Positions 43,401 through 53,282 of a stretch of DNA of 64,000 nt are shown here, piece after piece (the first letter of the stretch is position 1; each line of letters begins with the position of its first letter). Under the pieces are notes generated by a model, which was given only the letters and a program-made list of their open reading frames with translations, made no database searches and was not told the origin of the DNA. The stretch lies in NCBI RefSeq assembly GCF_000224145.3, contig NC_020179.2, positions 922,571 through 986,570 on the forward strand. The letters are read 5' to 3'. This DNA comes from Ciona intestinalis (taxonomy: Eukaryota > Chordata > Ascidiacea > Phlebobranchia > Cionidae). The translations under genes and the position numbers were made by a program.

Positions 43401-46400
43401 TGACATGGTGGATGAAGCCACATTGTAGTTCTTACCTGAAATCCATCAACTGATTTAATTTCAATATTAGGATGTTTCTCTTTTAGTGACTGTCTCAGTA
43501 GATCAACCTGTGGTAAAAATACTTAACATTTTAATGCCAAGAATTAAAATTTTAAAAACTATCATAATCTGTAAAATTGGTAAGAATCTGATGCTACGAA
43601 AATGTAACAGACAAAATCAATTCCAAACAATTGTTTAATAAAAGAGATACATTTTGCCTAAATGGCATCGTCAGTCTCTCAAATAGAATCAAAACTGGTG
43701 TTTTTAAGTTTGGTATGTATTTTGTGTGAGTTTATTTTGTTTGTTTTCTTACCTGTAAGTTATACGGAGATATTATAGCAATATCTGATTCCTTAACCCC
43801 AGCTTTTACCAAGGTTTGTACATGTGAACATACTATCATTGCTTCTCCTGTGTTTGCTTTTGAAATGCTTTCTTCAGACTGCAAGTATAAAAATCAAAAT
43901 TAAAGTCAGTGGTATTTTATTTTATATGGTGAGGACCAATGGCAAGATATGAAACAAAGGTTAAGACTATAGTTGGCTCAGCATCCCACTTAAAAAGGGG
44001 AATAAGCATGATAAACATTGCTTGTGCTACTGTTAATATATATATATACAAAACATAATTGCGCCAGGCTAGTGGGCACCAATGGGTTGTCCAAATTGTC
44101 TGACATACATAAATACAACATTGCATACTTTGTAACGTGTAAGCTTAAACTCAAACTGAAAAAAGGTTGAAATGATATAACTTTGGGTTACCCCACCACA
44201 CAAATTTTTCTTTTATTTTTTTATTTATTCATTCACAGCAACTTACTTCTGACTCGTACATTTCACAGCCAGCAGTATCTACAAGTAACAATGGTAGTCT
44301 TGTATCTTCTGTGTTATCTACACCAGGCATATCACTGAAAATCAAGGGTTATAATATTTAATACATCTGTTTATCCTCACTTGGCCGGAAAACAACAGTC
44401 GTTAAAACTTATAACACAGGTGTTTCATTTCACACATCTCGTGCCTGCTTACGAGTAACAACATATATAACTTTGTGGATGATTTTTTTTATGGTTGACA
44501 ATTTGGACAACCCATTAGTGACCACTGGGTTGGAGCAATTGCCGTTAAGTGTCTTGTCCAAGGACACATACACCTTCAATGGTAGCATTTGTATGATAAA
44601 ACTGTAAATTTTACCTTAATAAGTGACACTGTACTTTACAGTTTGCAGTTAATTTTCCGTCATACATTTTCTTAGAAGCCCAATGCATAATATCTCTGTG
44701 CATTCTGTATTGCTCTGTTAGCATAGACACAACTGAATCACCCTGTAAGTTTATCATGCGTTCAAGCAATGTGGTTGCCAAACCATTAGCTGCGGCTCTG
44801 TGGGGAAAATGGTCTTCAAATTAGTTGTATGTTAAATGAACATAACGTCACAAAAGAGAAATTGTACAGTTAACTTGTAGTAGAATAATAAAATTACATT
44901 TTTTAAACTGGCACAGTGGGGCACCAATAATCATTATAACATGGATATTCTGTGTTATACACATCATGCCCTACCCGATAACCCATAACAGCAGGAGCAC
45001 CAAGTTATTAATTCTGTAATATGTGTGTGTTTTTATAAATTTTGTGAACTTTATTAAACTGATATTATGTTTTTAGGTTTTTTAAAGTAATTGTTTTTTT
45101 TATTTTTTATTAAATGTATTTAAAAAGTTACATTTACTTGTTTATATTTACTTGTGTGATATTATAGTTGGTGGGAGTTGCAAATGATCACCGGCAAGTA
45201 TACATCGTCGTGCACGTAGTAAAGATATCCAACAAGCTGCTTCGAGCGATTGACCACATTCGTCTATTATGACATCATCAAAGTAGTCATGTGGTAAATG
45301 CTGAAGTGGTCCCTTTGCATGGGCCCCTGTGGGATCATTCCAAAGTATTATTTTTAGCTTTTCTCCACTACTTATTAAAGTTTACTTTGGCAATTTTATA
45401 TCAGTAACGTAGGCAAACCTATATATAAACTTGCATTATAAAATTTAAAAAATATGCCATAGCTTATATATATATATATAGTAGGGTGGGGAAAGACGGG
45501 ACACCTTTAGCAAATAATATCCAAATATATCGACGGTCTATGGGAGTTGTGAAGATACGGTTTTATAATTTTTAAATTTTCTTTGATTACTACCAAATGG
45601 GACGAGAAAGTATAGTAAAAAAGTGCCCCATCTTACCCCACGCTACTATATATATATAATAATAAAATATATATAGTAAGGATGAGAAGATGGGAAATGT
45701 TTACAAGGGGTACCGAGAGTATAAAAATTTTGCACAGAGTGGTAAAATCCAGGGTCGGCTTTTTTAGTATTGTACAGTACTAGTACACATACTTACATTA
45801 AATACCATATAACCTTAACCTATACAGAATATATCTATATAATACACTCTCACCTACATTAGTGGCAAGTATGACATCAGCTGATGACAAGATTTCATTA
45901 AGGGCTTTATTTTCACGCTGCTTGAGTTCAGAAAACAGCAATTTCCGCTCCTGTCTTAGTGAAAATCTCTTCCCTTTATCAGGACACCTTGATAGACTTT
46001 TCTGAAACAATTTGTTTTATTGTATTCGGTATGAATGAACGCGTGTAACTTATTTATCGACAAAGAGCAATAAAAGCCCCAAAAAAGGGTGTTTTGTTTT
46101 ATGAACCCCGTGTTCGCTTACCAGTTATTACATATGTATATGTACCTTTGTGGGTAATTATGTTTATAGATTATTTTGCAAAAAAACTTAGTTTTTATAA
46201 TTTTTTTCCAGAGAAAAAACTTGCGAGTGATTTTTTTCTGCTTGCACAAACACATGTGTCGCTAGAGAGCAATATATGACAGTGGTTTTGCAATCACTTA
46301 TAGTATTTGAACACAAAAAGTCAAAATTACCTGTACAGCTTCAATGTCTGACCTCACATCTCTAACAATAGCAGCAGCATCACTACTGGACACTAACGCA

Positions 46401-49137
46401 TCCAATGAGAGTTGTTTGACTTCCTTTTCGAGCATCCTTGCAGGGTGGCCAAGTCTTACAATGGACATCTTACCACCACTGACTTTATCAACTGAAAATT
46501 GAAACGGTTGGGTAAAAAAATTGGCGCTAAAATCTTGCCAGAGAAGGAAAAATCTCCCATTATTTTAAGCTCAGGCCACCTACTTTTGGAAAAGCAACAG
46601 ACTTTTACATCTGGTAAGGTTTGTGTGGTAGCCCTCGCCCCTCTGTGTGTTGGACAAATTTTGGGCTGAATCTTAAGGTACATTGTATGCCATACAATGG
46701 TACCGTATTTTTATATCATATTTTATTTATAGCTTCACAATTAAACAGAACATAACTTTTAGACTTTTTGATTACAATATGTGAAAATATATGAACAAGA
46801 CAGTCGTAAAATATGTGTACAATGAAATTTTTTTTTTCAGCAAAGTAATTTCTTAACACAGTAAACCAAACCTGAAATGCTGGACAACTTTTCAACCAAA
46901 TTATCGACAGCTACATTGGAGGGAGCACAAGCTAACACCTAGAAATGAATAAAATAAAATGAGGCCAATTTTTAGACAGAAGTGTTTGTAAAAGTGTAAA
47001 CATTAGAGCGACAAAGTATATAAGTGCATTGTGCCAACATACGCTCTGTGAGTATGTTGGATTAAAAAAATTATAAATTTTATATATAATACATGTTGTT
47101 GGTCATGTCCAAGTACATTCATTTCATTAATCTAGTTTAATCATGTTAGAAACATTGAGCTTTGAACCCAGTACCTTTTGGGTATGATTCCTTACTCTAA
47201 AACACAATGTAATATCCAAAAAACTGTTATTATATTTTGCTTTTAAAAAACCAACCTTTCTGCCTGCTTTTACAAGTTGTGCTATAACCTCAACCACAGT
47301 GGTTGTTTTCCCAGTTCCAGGAGGTCCATGTATTATTGCAAGCTCACTTTGCGATAAAGCAAATTTCACAGCATTGTGTTGGCATTCGTTCAAATTTTGG
47401 TTGACAAAAGTCAATTCTGAACAACAAAAGTAAACAAAAATGTTACATATATTGGCTGTGACTGTATAAATTCTGCAAATCTGACCCTGATCTGGTGCTC
47501 AGAGTTTAACAATTCTTGTTTAAAGAAATACAGTAAGAATTGGTGCCATGAAAACAGAACAGACAAAAATCAAGTCAGCCAATTGTACAACAAAACATAT
47601 ATTTTGCTTAAATGGCATCTTCAGTCGCTTACATAATAAAAAAGATTTATTTAGCATCAACAGTAATAGAACAACACCAATTCGAAATTACAACTTTGGC
47701 ACCTACCTTGCAAATTAAACTGTTGTGGTTTCGTATCTCCAAACAAAACTTCAATCAAATGTTGAGAAGGACCATCAGAATATTTCTTTAAATCCTCCAA
47801 CGCTCTTTTTAGTCTCCTGTATTGAACAAGAATAGTTTTAAATTTGTAAAAAAATCTTGAGTGACATTGTTAAAATGCAGTCAGAGTCGAAAACATAGAC
47901 AACTTCATTGAATAATGTTGTGAATGCAGTATACTTAGGCCCTGCTAGTTTGTATACACACAACAAATGGGTAAATCTGTTTTAAGGTATAAGCTGGGTT
48001 GCTAAACATATGCTCTTACCTATGTTTTAAAAACATCCCTAGCTTTACACGGTTACACCTATATAAACTTAAACCGCATACTAAAAGTTGCAATTATTTG
48101 TCAAAATGCAATTTACATACAAGAAACAGTTATTTTAATTTCTACAGTTTTTTAACAATTACTTATTAACCTACTTGTAAGTAACTTCGTTTGCAAGTTT
48201 TATGAGCGCAACTGAATTTCTGTTGTGAGCAAGAGAGTCCAATGTATCTCTCATCTCACTGCCTTCAAATGCAACAGAGATATGTTTATCGCTTGTATGC
48301 GACACAATACCCGATCCAGAGGTTTCCGATTGCACCTGGTCGATACCAACAATGTCACCTGAAAAATTGAAGCTTTTTTAACGAAATAAAAAGCACTGTA
48401 CAATTATAAACTAAGGTAAACCTACAGGAAACTGATTTTTTTAAGTAGCAAAAATAGTAAAACCATGTCATGTTTAACAGGAATACAGGATTAAAAAAAA
48501 TTTCAAGACTGTTTTTAAAGTAGTTTGTTCCTACAAGTCCTTTATTTGTAGACTTAAAAAATAACCATAATGTGATAATAGGTGATTAAATATTTTTCCA
48601 TATAGGCTATTACACAAGCATACCTGTTTTAAAAACATTAAATGGCAAAGACTTGTCTGCCGATTTCAACCCAAACTTTGCAACAGTTCTACCATAAAGC
48701 CCAGTTTTAACACCTGTCACTTCCAGTTTGGGTATGCACAAGCCTTTTCTATAAAACAAATTGTACAAAATTAAACTTATGGGTTATCTAAATTACCAAA
48801 ATAAATCAAAATTCAAAAAATTTTTAGGTGTCACAGTAGTAACTGCTCTTATTTTTTATATTGTATGCCAGACAATTTAGAAAAACCCATTAATGACCAC
48901 TTGGTTGGTACACAATGGTAGCTGCGCCAAGCCGTGAACCCAGGACTTTTAGGTTGGCATGCTATTGCTAACCAACTGTGCCGCGGCGCCGAAATTAAAA
49001 CATGCCTTAACTACACCTTACCGTTTTAAAACAGACTGAGATAAAGTTGCATTTCCAGCTCGATTTTCCTCAACTTCTGCTGCATGTTCTTCAGCAAGTA
49101 GATCAAGATGTTTCGACACAAATTCCTCAATCAACAT
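40479..49137 (-). CDS. IGHMBP2: IGHMBP2 (SMUBP-2) helicase with R3H, added UBZ-like finger and AN1 finger, 1049 residues
   Basis: Nineteen minus-strand exons, all in phase: 49137-49022, 48748-48624, 48358-48175, 47816-47707, 47416-47256, 46938-46872, 46491-46331, 46001-45854, 45326-45152, 44797-44615, 44334-44247, 43878-43753, 43507-43436, 43016-42850, 42629-42515, 42459-41982, 41896-41586, 41430-41266, 40676-40479. SF1 (Upf1-like) 5'-3' helicase motifs: [10 protein letters not shown] (209-218), [17 protein letters not shown] (379-383), [27 protein letters not shown] and [12 protein letters not shown]. The R3H domain follows (RKAVH, 762-766). A C-x2-C-x11-H-x3-C finger lies at 871-890 and an AN1 finger near 953-988 (CCHGNC, CPIC, CLKHH, HGC). 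The C-tail is basic. Human IGHMBP2 (993 residues) is a ribosome-associated ATP-dependent RNA/DNA helicase; it has R3H and AN1 but, as I recall, no finger between them. Confidence 0.95.
42728..42849 (-). repeat. Intron-like repeat family E, copy B (sense to host gene)
   Basis: Minus strand: GTAAGGAGTTTAAGCATGTG, then GATGCTACGAAAGTGTAACA, ending GCATCGTCAGTCTCTTATTT then GAATAG. Its GTAAGG is the 5' splice site of IGHMBP2 intron 14. Confidence 0.6.
43579..43688 (+). repeat. Intron-like repeat family E, copy C (antisense to host gene)
   Basis: GGTAAGAATCTGATGCTACG through GCATCGTCAGTCTCTC to AAATAG. Lies inside IGHMBP2 intron 12, away from its splice sites. Confidence 0.65.
44365..44600 (+). 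repeat. Composite SINE copy, well preserved 3' half
   Basis: CTGTTTATCCTCACTTGGCC, ATAACACAGGTGTTTCATTT, CTCGTGCCTGCTTACGAGTA, GACAACCCATTAGTGACCAC, GTTAAGTGTCTTGTCCAAGG. In IGHMBP2 intron 10. Confidence 0.8.
45478..45655. repeat. MITE family A copy flanked by TA repeats
   Basis: TATAGTAGGGTGGGGAAAGA to CCATCTTACCCCACGCTACT, bordered on both sides by (TA)n. A further partial end (AGTAAGGATGAGAAGATGGG) follows near 45674. In IGHMBP2 intron 8. Confidence 0.8.
46040..46170 (+). repeat. SINE 5' fragment
   Basis: GTGTAACTTATTTATCGACA, GTTTTATGAACCCCGTGTTC, CTTACCAGTTATTACATATG, CTTTGTGGGTAATTATG. IGHMBP2 intron 7. Confidence 0.6.
47533..47640 (+). repeat. Intron-like repeat family E, copy D (antisense to host gene)
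   Basis: AGTAAGAATTGGTGCCATGA through TTGCTTAAATGGCATCTTCA to GTCGCTTACATAAT. More diverged than copies A to C. In IGHMBP2 intron 4. Confidence 0.55.
48860..48995 (+). repeat. SINE 3' half, shortened
   Basis: ACCCATTAATGACCACTTGG, ACAATGGTAGCTGCGCCAAG, CCGTGAACCCAGGACTTTTA, CAACTGTGCCGCGGCGCC. IGHMBP2 intron 1. Confidence 0.68.
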
Positions 49138-49562
49138 TATTTAAATTTTTAACAACCTAAAATTATCTCGATTTTTAAATCGAGTAGAATTGTAAAAAAA
49201 TTCCTAAAAGAAAATTTTATTTATTTTTAAAGTGTGACAAAGTGTAATAGGTCGCTTAATATTATAGAATAATTATATAGGTTTCTACTATTCATTAAAT
49301 AGTATGAAAGAAATAAAATACTAAGGACATAATATATGGCTAATATAAGTACAATGCTACACACCAATATTTAGTGCTATTATTTTTACAGCAGAAACAA
49401 TATACAATAGGAAACATGTGTTAAGCTTTATATACACCACAGTTTAGATTTTAGTCACCAGAAAAAGATTTTAGTTTTAGACACCATAAAAAGAAAACAG
49501 AGAAATTAAAAATGCTGCTAAAAAAAACAAACTGTAAACACAGACTAAATGAATAAAAAAAT

Positions 49563-49750
49563 ACCCCAGGACTAGATTTTAAAGAGAAAACCTTCAAAAA
49601 CTAATTTATTTCAGATAACAAGTCAATTGGATTGATTTCATCATTAGTTTAAATTGTTTTGCAAGTACCAGAACAATTTTGTTGGTAAGCATAAATAGTT
49701 AATGAGATTTCAAAAAGGTTTTCTGCTGGGTTAAAAATCTAGTCCTGGTC
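49563..49750. repeat. Terminal-inverted-repeat element, single copy seen
   Basis: CCAGGACTAGATTTT (49566-49580) is repeated exactly inverted as AAAATCTAGTCCTGG (49734-49748). Further inside, AGAAAACCTT faces AAGGTTTTCT. It is a roughly 185-bp MITE-like element in the spacer between IGHMBP2 and LIX1, unlike families A and B. Confidence 0.7.
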
Positions 49751-50216
49751 ATACAATAATTATAACAACAGTTTATATACAATCTAAACTCTAAAGCTCA
49801 TAATGCCAAAGTAAAATTGTGATGAACTTACACAGTGAAGTTTTATATATAGTATGCATGCTTATCTATAGTGAAAACAAAATATTTTATGGCACTCTAA
49901 ACTCACAATTAAGATAATACTGATACGGCAGTGCTATTACACATTAAACTAAAAGCAAAACTTATCTTAGTACGCAACAGCGGGCAAGCACAGAGCTATA
50001 TTACAATATGCAGAATAAAAAACAAAATTTTAACAAGTCCTTTTACACAACAACAGACAAAACCAAGTTTAGATGATCGAGTTTCTGTAATAATAGTTTT
50101 GGATGGCCAATTAAGAAAAATGTTTATAAAATATTCATATTTAGTAATTTACTACACAACAACAGTTGTTGTAAGTTGTAACGAATATAAATGTAAATAC
50201 TAAATAATCTTTCAAC

Positions 50217-50333
50217 AGCTCATCTGGTATGAAAACTGTAGTGCATTTTCGGAAGTTTAATCAAGAAAAGGGTCTTGCTGGATGGCAGACGAAACGTCCG
50301 AAATACAATACGTTTTTTATACCAGATGAGCCC
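50217..50333. repeat. MITE family B copy, best ends
   Basis: GCTCATCTGGTATGAAAACT and TTTTTTATACCAGATGAGCC are near-perfect inverted ends around CAGACGAAACGTCCGAAATA. It lies just past the LIX1 stop, followed by a (TA)n run at 50382-50410. Confidence 0.75.
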
Positions 50334-50378
50334 CTGTAAGATTATTTCTGCCTGGTAGCAGAAGTAACAGAAAAGAAA

Positions 50379-50411
<33 letters not shown>

Positions 50412-50416
50412 CAAGT

Positions 50417-51220
50417 TTATGGATCAAACGCAATTTCTCTCTCTCTAGTCTGAGTTTGCGCCAAACTCAGTACTTCAAGTTTTTCTTTGAAAAATCTCAG
50501 CTCTTTACCAGAATTTCTAGCAGTGTCTAACTCGGACTCTGCTAGTTTCAATTCTTGCAAAATAATTCCTGGAGTTCTTTCGTCTCGAGCGACCCAGTCT
50601 AAAGACATTTGATCTCGCAGGTCAGAGTCAATAGTTCTGTTACTGTAATGTTGGATGACTTCTTCTCTTGTGCAGTTTCTTTCCCGCATTGCTTTTAAGC
50701 TTCCATTCCAATGCAGAAGCTGAAACACAGTCATAGCTTCTTGAAACTGCAAGACGCTATCGCCAGAGTGGGAATGTAGGATTTCTGAAAAGGTTTTTAA
50801 AGCCTTGTTGTGTCCTATGCCCAGTTTCGATTGAAACGGCTTAGTAGCTTCAGCCAACATTTTTTTGGAGGATTCAGCCGTTACTTTGTTATTTGGATGC
50901 TCACTTAACACCGAGTTCATTAGCGCAAGTTTGGCAGCGTTTTGCTTGGCTTGCTCTTTAGTAGTGCAGGTTTCAAAGTTCCCAAAACAGCTTCCCCCTG
51001 GAAGAGTGACATAAGCAACATATACGTGGTCTGGTGATGGTACAAACTCATATTCTACTTCTGCAGAACGGGAAAATGACAACCCACGAGATTTCTTCAT
51101 TTGCCAAAACTCTTGTAGAGCTTCTACTGCCCCTACATCTTGCTTTTGTGACGAATGCTGCTTAAAACTGAGCAAGACTGCATCTGCAGCTTCAGAAAGC
51201 AATGTAGTGGAGCCAGGCAT
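50417..51220 (-). CDS. LIX1: LIX1 (limb expression 1) family protein, 267 residues
   Basis: One uninterrupted frame. I take the ATG at 51220 (MPGSTTLLSE), because upstream in-frame sequence crosses a clear acceptor (TTATTGCAG ending at 51265). Family hallmarks are a VEALQEFWQMKKSRG start, YVAYVTLPGGSCFGNF, ATVFQLLHWNGSLKAMRERN-like text (here MTVFQLLHWNGSLKAM), CTREEVIQHYS and ELRFFKEKLEVLSLA. Human LIX1 is 282 residues. The double-stranded-RNA-binding-like fold and the link to autophagy and limb or muscle development are family knowledge. The acceptor 44 nt upstream of the ATG, close behind GTF2E2, could be for spliced-leader trans-splicing. Confidence 0.93.
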   Translation of the reverse strand: MPGSTTLLSEAADAVLLSFKQHSSQKQDVGAVEALQEFWQMKKSRGLSFSRSAEVEYEFVPSPDHVYVAYVTLPGGSCFGNFETCTTKEQAKQNAAKLALMNSVLSEHPNNKVTAESSKKMLAEATKPFQSKLGIGHNKALKTFSEILHSHSGDSVLQFQEAMTVFQLLHWNGSLKAMRERNCTREEVIQHYSNRTIDSDLRDQMSLDWVARDERTPGIILQELKLAESELDTARNSGKELRFFKEKLEVLSLAQTQTREREIAFDP

Positions 51221-51263
51221 TTCTCTAATTTCATAAAATGTACAAATTGATCCAAATTTTGGT

Positions 51264-51301
51264 CCTGCAATAATAGGAAATATTGGAAGATAAAGTTTAT
51301 T
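51264..51301 (-). promoter_or_regulatory. Intercistronic signal: poly(A) site next to a 3' splice site
   Basis: On the minus strand AATAAA (51301-51296) is followed about 30 nt later by a pyrimidine-rich acceptor ending ATTATTGCAG at 51265. A second AATAAA sits at 51388-51383. This close coupling between GTF2E2 and LIX1 resembles tunicate operon junctions. Confidence 0.5.
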
Positions 51302-51522
51302 GGCATGGTAAATACACATCAATTTTTTAGGGTTTTCTTAACATAGTGCTTGGGTACGAAAGTTTACCTATCCAATATTTTAATTTATTTAAATAAATGT
51401 TATTATAGCAGTAGTGTAGTAATTAGTACAGAACAAATAAAATAAGGTTTACTCAAAGAAAAAGCAAGAAATTTAAAGTACTATCGGAAAAATCACAGAT
51501 AACCTAACGAGTAAATAAAAAA

Positions 51523-52380
51523 CTATTTCGATTTTTCCGAATAGTCTTCTAAAAGACCATCCAAATGGTCATTATGTGTCTTAAACTTCCGTTTCCTGTT
51601 TGTCTTTTTGCGCTTTTGTACAGCGGGTTTTTTAACTGCATTATCCTGCATGGATGTAATCCCATGGCTGTTAAGGTACTCCTCAATTTTTTCATCATCA
51701 ATTGAGTCAACTGTCACGCTCCTCCAAAGCTGTTGAAACTCTTCATCTACGGGAAACTCGCAGCTTTTATCGTTGTAAAAAACGATCTGTTTTTTATCTG
51801 GCCTTGTGACAAAGAGAATTTTATCTCCAAGAAGTTTTATGCATTTCTTCGCCCGCGGTAATCCTTCTTCTATATCTTCCATTCTAATTCCACCTAACCC
51901 GCGCTGGTCGTGGCGATCGAGTAATTTTAAAAGCGCTTTTTTGTCCTTGATGTTATATTTAGGTTTAAACGAAAACTGTGTAGCTGCACCCTCAGAAATC
52001 ACTTGAATTTTTGGATTATTTACAAGTGCCTCATTTAACAGCCAATGTTTATGCATGGTGGATATAGTAGTTTCCATATTGCATTCTTCTAACATTTCAT
52101 CTAACGTCAAAGCATGCGTGAAACCATTCTGATGCCTAGATTTCATGTGGTTTACCAGTTGAGCTAGTAACCCAAACTTATGTTTATTTACAGAAGGCTT
52201 ACTGTACAAACTTGGTATAGGTTTGCTAGAAGTAGAACTACTTGGTCTGTGCAGTTTTTTCGAAGTAGTTGCACTTTCTTTTCGTGAGGTGTCTTTCCGC
52301 ACAGTACTACGTTCCACCACGGGCATAGTCATTGCCCTCTGCTTAAAAGCTTCACGCTGACGAAGTAAGCTTTCATCCAT
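51523..52380 (-). CDS. GTF2E2: General transcription factor IIE subunit 2 (TFIIE beta), 285 residues
   Basis: Single intronless frame starting [16 protein letters not shown] and ending [13 protein letters not shown], close in length to human TFIIE beta (291). Key blocks are [17 protein letters not shown] with LTLDEMLEE (first winged helix), [36 protein letters not shown] with DQRGLGGI (second winged helix), [18 protein letters not shown], and a basic C-terminal tail. It pairs with TFIIE alpha in the RNA polymerase II pre-initiation complex to recruit TFIIH and help open promoters. A basic Ser-rich linker occupies residues 20-65. The absence of introns is notable beside the intron-rich neighbours. 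Confidence 0.97.
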   Translation of the reverse strand: MDESLLRQREAFKQRAMTMPVVERSTVRKDTSRKESATTSKKLHRPSSSTSSKPIPSLYSKPSVNKHKFGLLAQLVNHMKSRHQNGFTHALTLDEMLEECNMETTISTMHKHWLLNEALVNNPKIQVISEGAATQFSFKPKYNIKDKKALLKLLDRHDQRGLGGIRMEDIEEGLPRAKKCIKLLGDKILFVTRPDKKQIVFYNDKSCEFPVDEEFQQLWRSVTVDSIDDEKIEEYLNSHGITSMQDNAVKKPAVQKRKKTNRKRKFKTHNDHLDGLLEDYSEKSK

Positions 52381-53282
52381 GGTTGCCGTTATGTTAACCG
52401 ATTACAGAATATAACAATTTACTCGAAATTCCGCAAAACCAGCTTGATATTTAATCTAATAGAAATCTAAATATCTAAGTATTTTACAATCTTAATCTGT
52501 AAATAAAATAGTGTAAATTAAAATTTATTTTTAATGGGCTACTTAATAAATAAAATATTTTATACCCTGACTACATACAACTTGTTGACATTGTACATAT
52601 TAAATCGTCAAGTACATTTAGATTATTAGATGTATACAGGTTTATGAACTAGGTATCCTATTTAAACACAAAGTGAAATAAATTGACAACAATATTTCTC
52701 ACAAAAAAATAGTATTTTTCTAGTTTTTTAAGCATAAAGAATGCAATATATACAAATATACCAATTTCTGTAAAAAAAAGAATTTTGCGAATATAATCAG
52801 CTCATATCAACAATGCGTAATTTGGTAATACTGAGCTCGAACCTCTTGGGACATCTAAGGTTTATGAATAGACAAACAGAAGAATACAGACAGCTGAATT
52901 TCCACCTTGAACTAGGTATGCTATACAGAGCAGTAAACAGACTGCAAATGATACAGCAATAGGTATTCGTAAGTCTTATAGGCCTACCGAAAAGGGTGAC
53001 TAACTGTATCGTATTAACCTGAAAACCTGAAAAAGACGTTACACACTGCATGAAGGGTAAAGAGTGTGATAGAAGTAGTGGCAGAAAATAAAAATTTACA
53101 ACAACTTTTTACTGATACTTTTATATTTACTGTACTCAATTTCTAAGTTAGGGATTTGAATAAAACACAATATTTTTTTAGAAACACTCACTTCGACAAG
53201 AATAAATCTAATGAGAAAGTACAATTGCCATACTACTAGAGACTGAACACACTGAAACAAAGGAGATATTTTTAAAGAAGAT
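52381..53282. other. Divergent spacer between GTF2E2 and the M28 peptidase gene
   Basis: About 0.9 kb, AT-rich, shared upstream region of two genes on opposite strands. No repeat family or exon recognised; the 84-codon minus frame at 52797-53051 has no feature of a gene. Confidence 0.45.

Noticed and set aside
43753-43878. Possible one-base frameshift in IGHMBP2 exon 12
   Set aside because: Recounting the bases gives 126 nt, a multiple of three, with [13 protein letters not shown] in frame; there is no break.
50382-50410. (TA)n run as a possible regulatory element
   Set aside because: Simple dinucleotide repeat next to a MITE; similar runs occur near 26050, 45466 and 45645.
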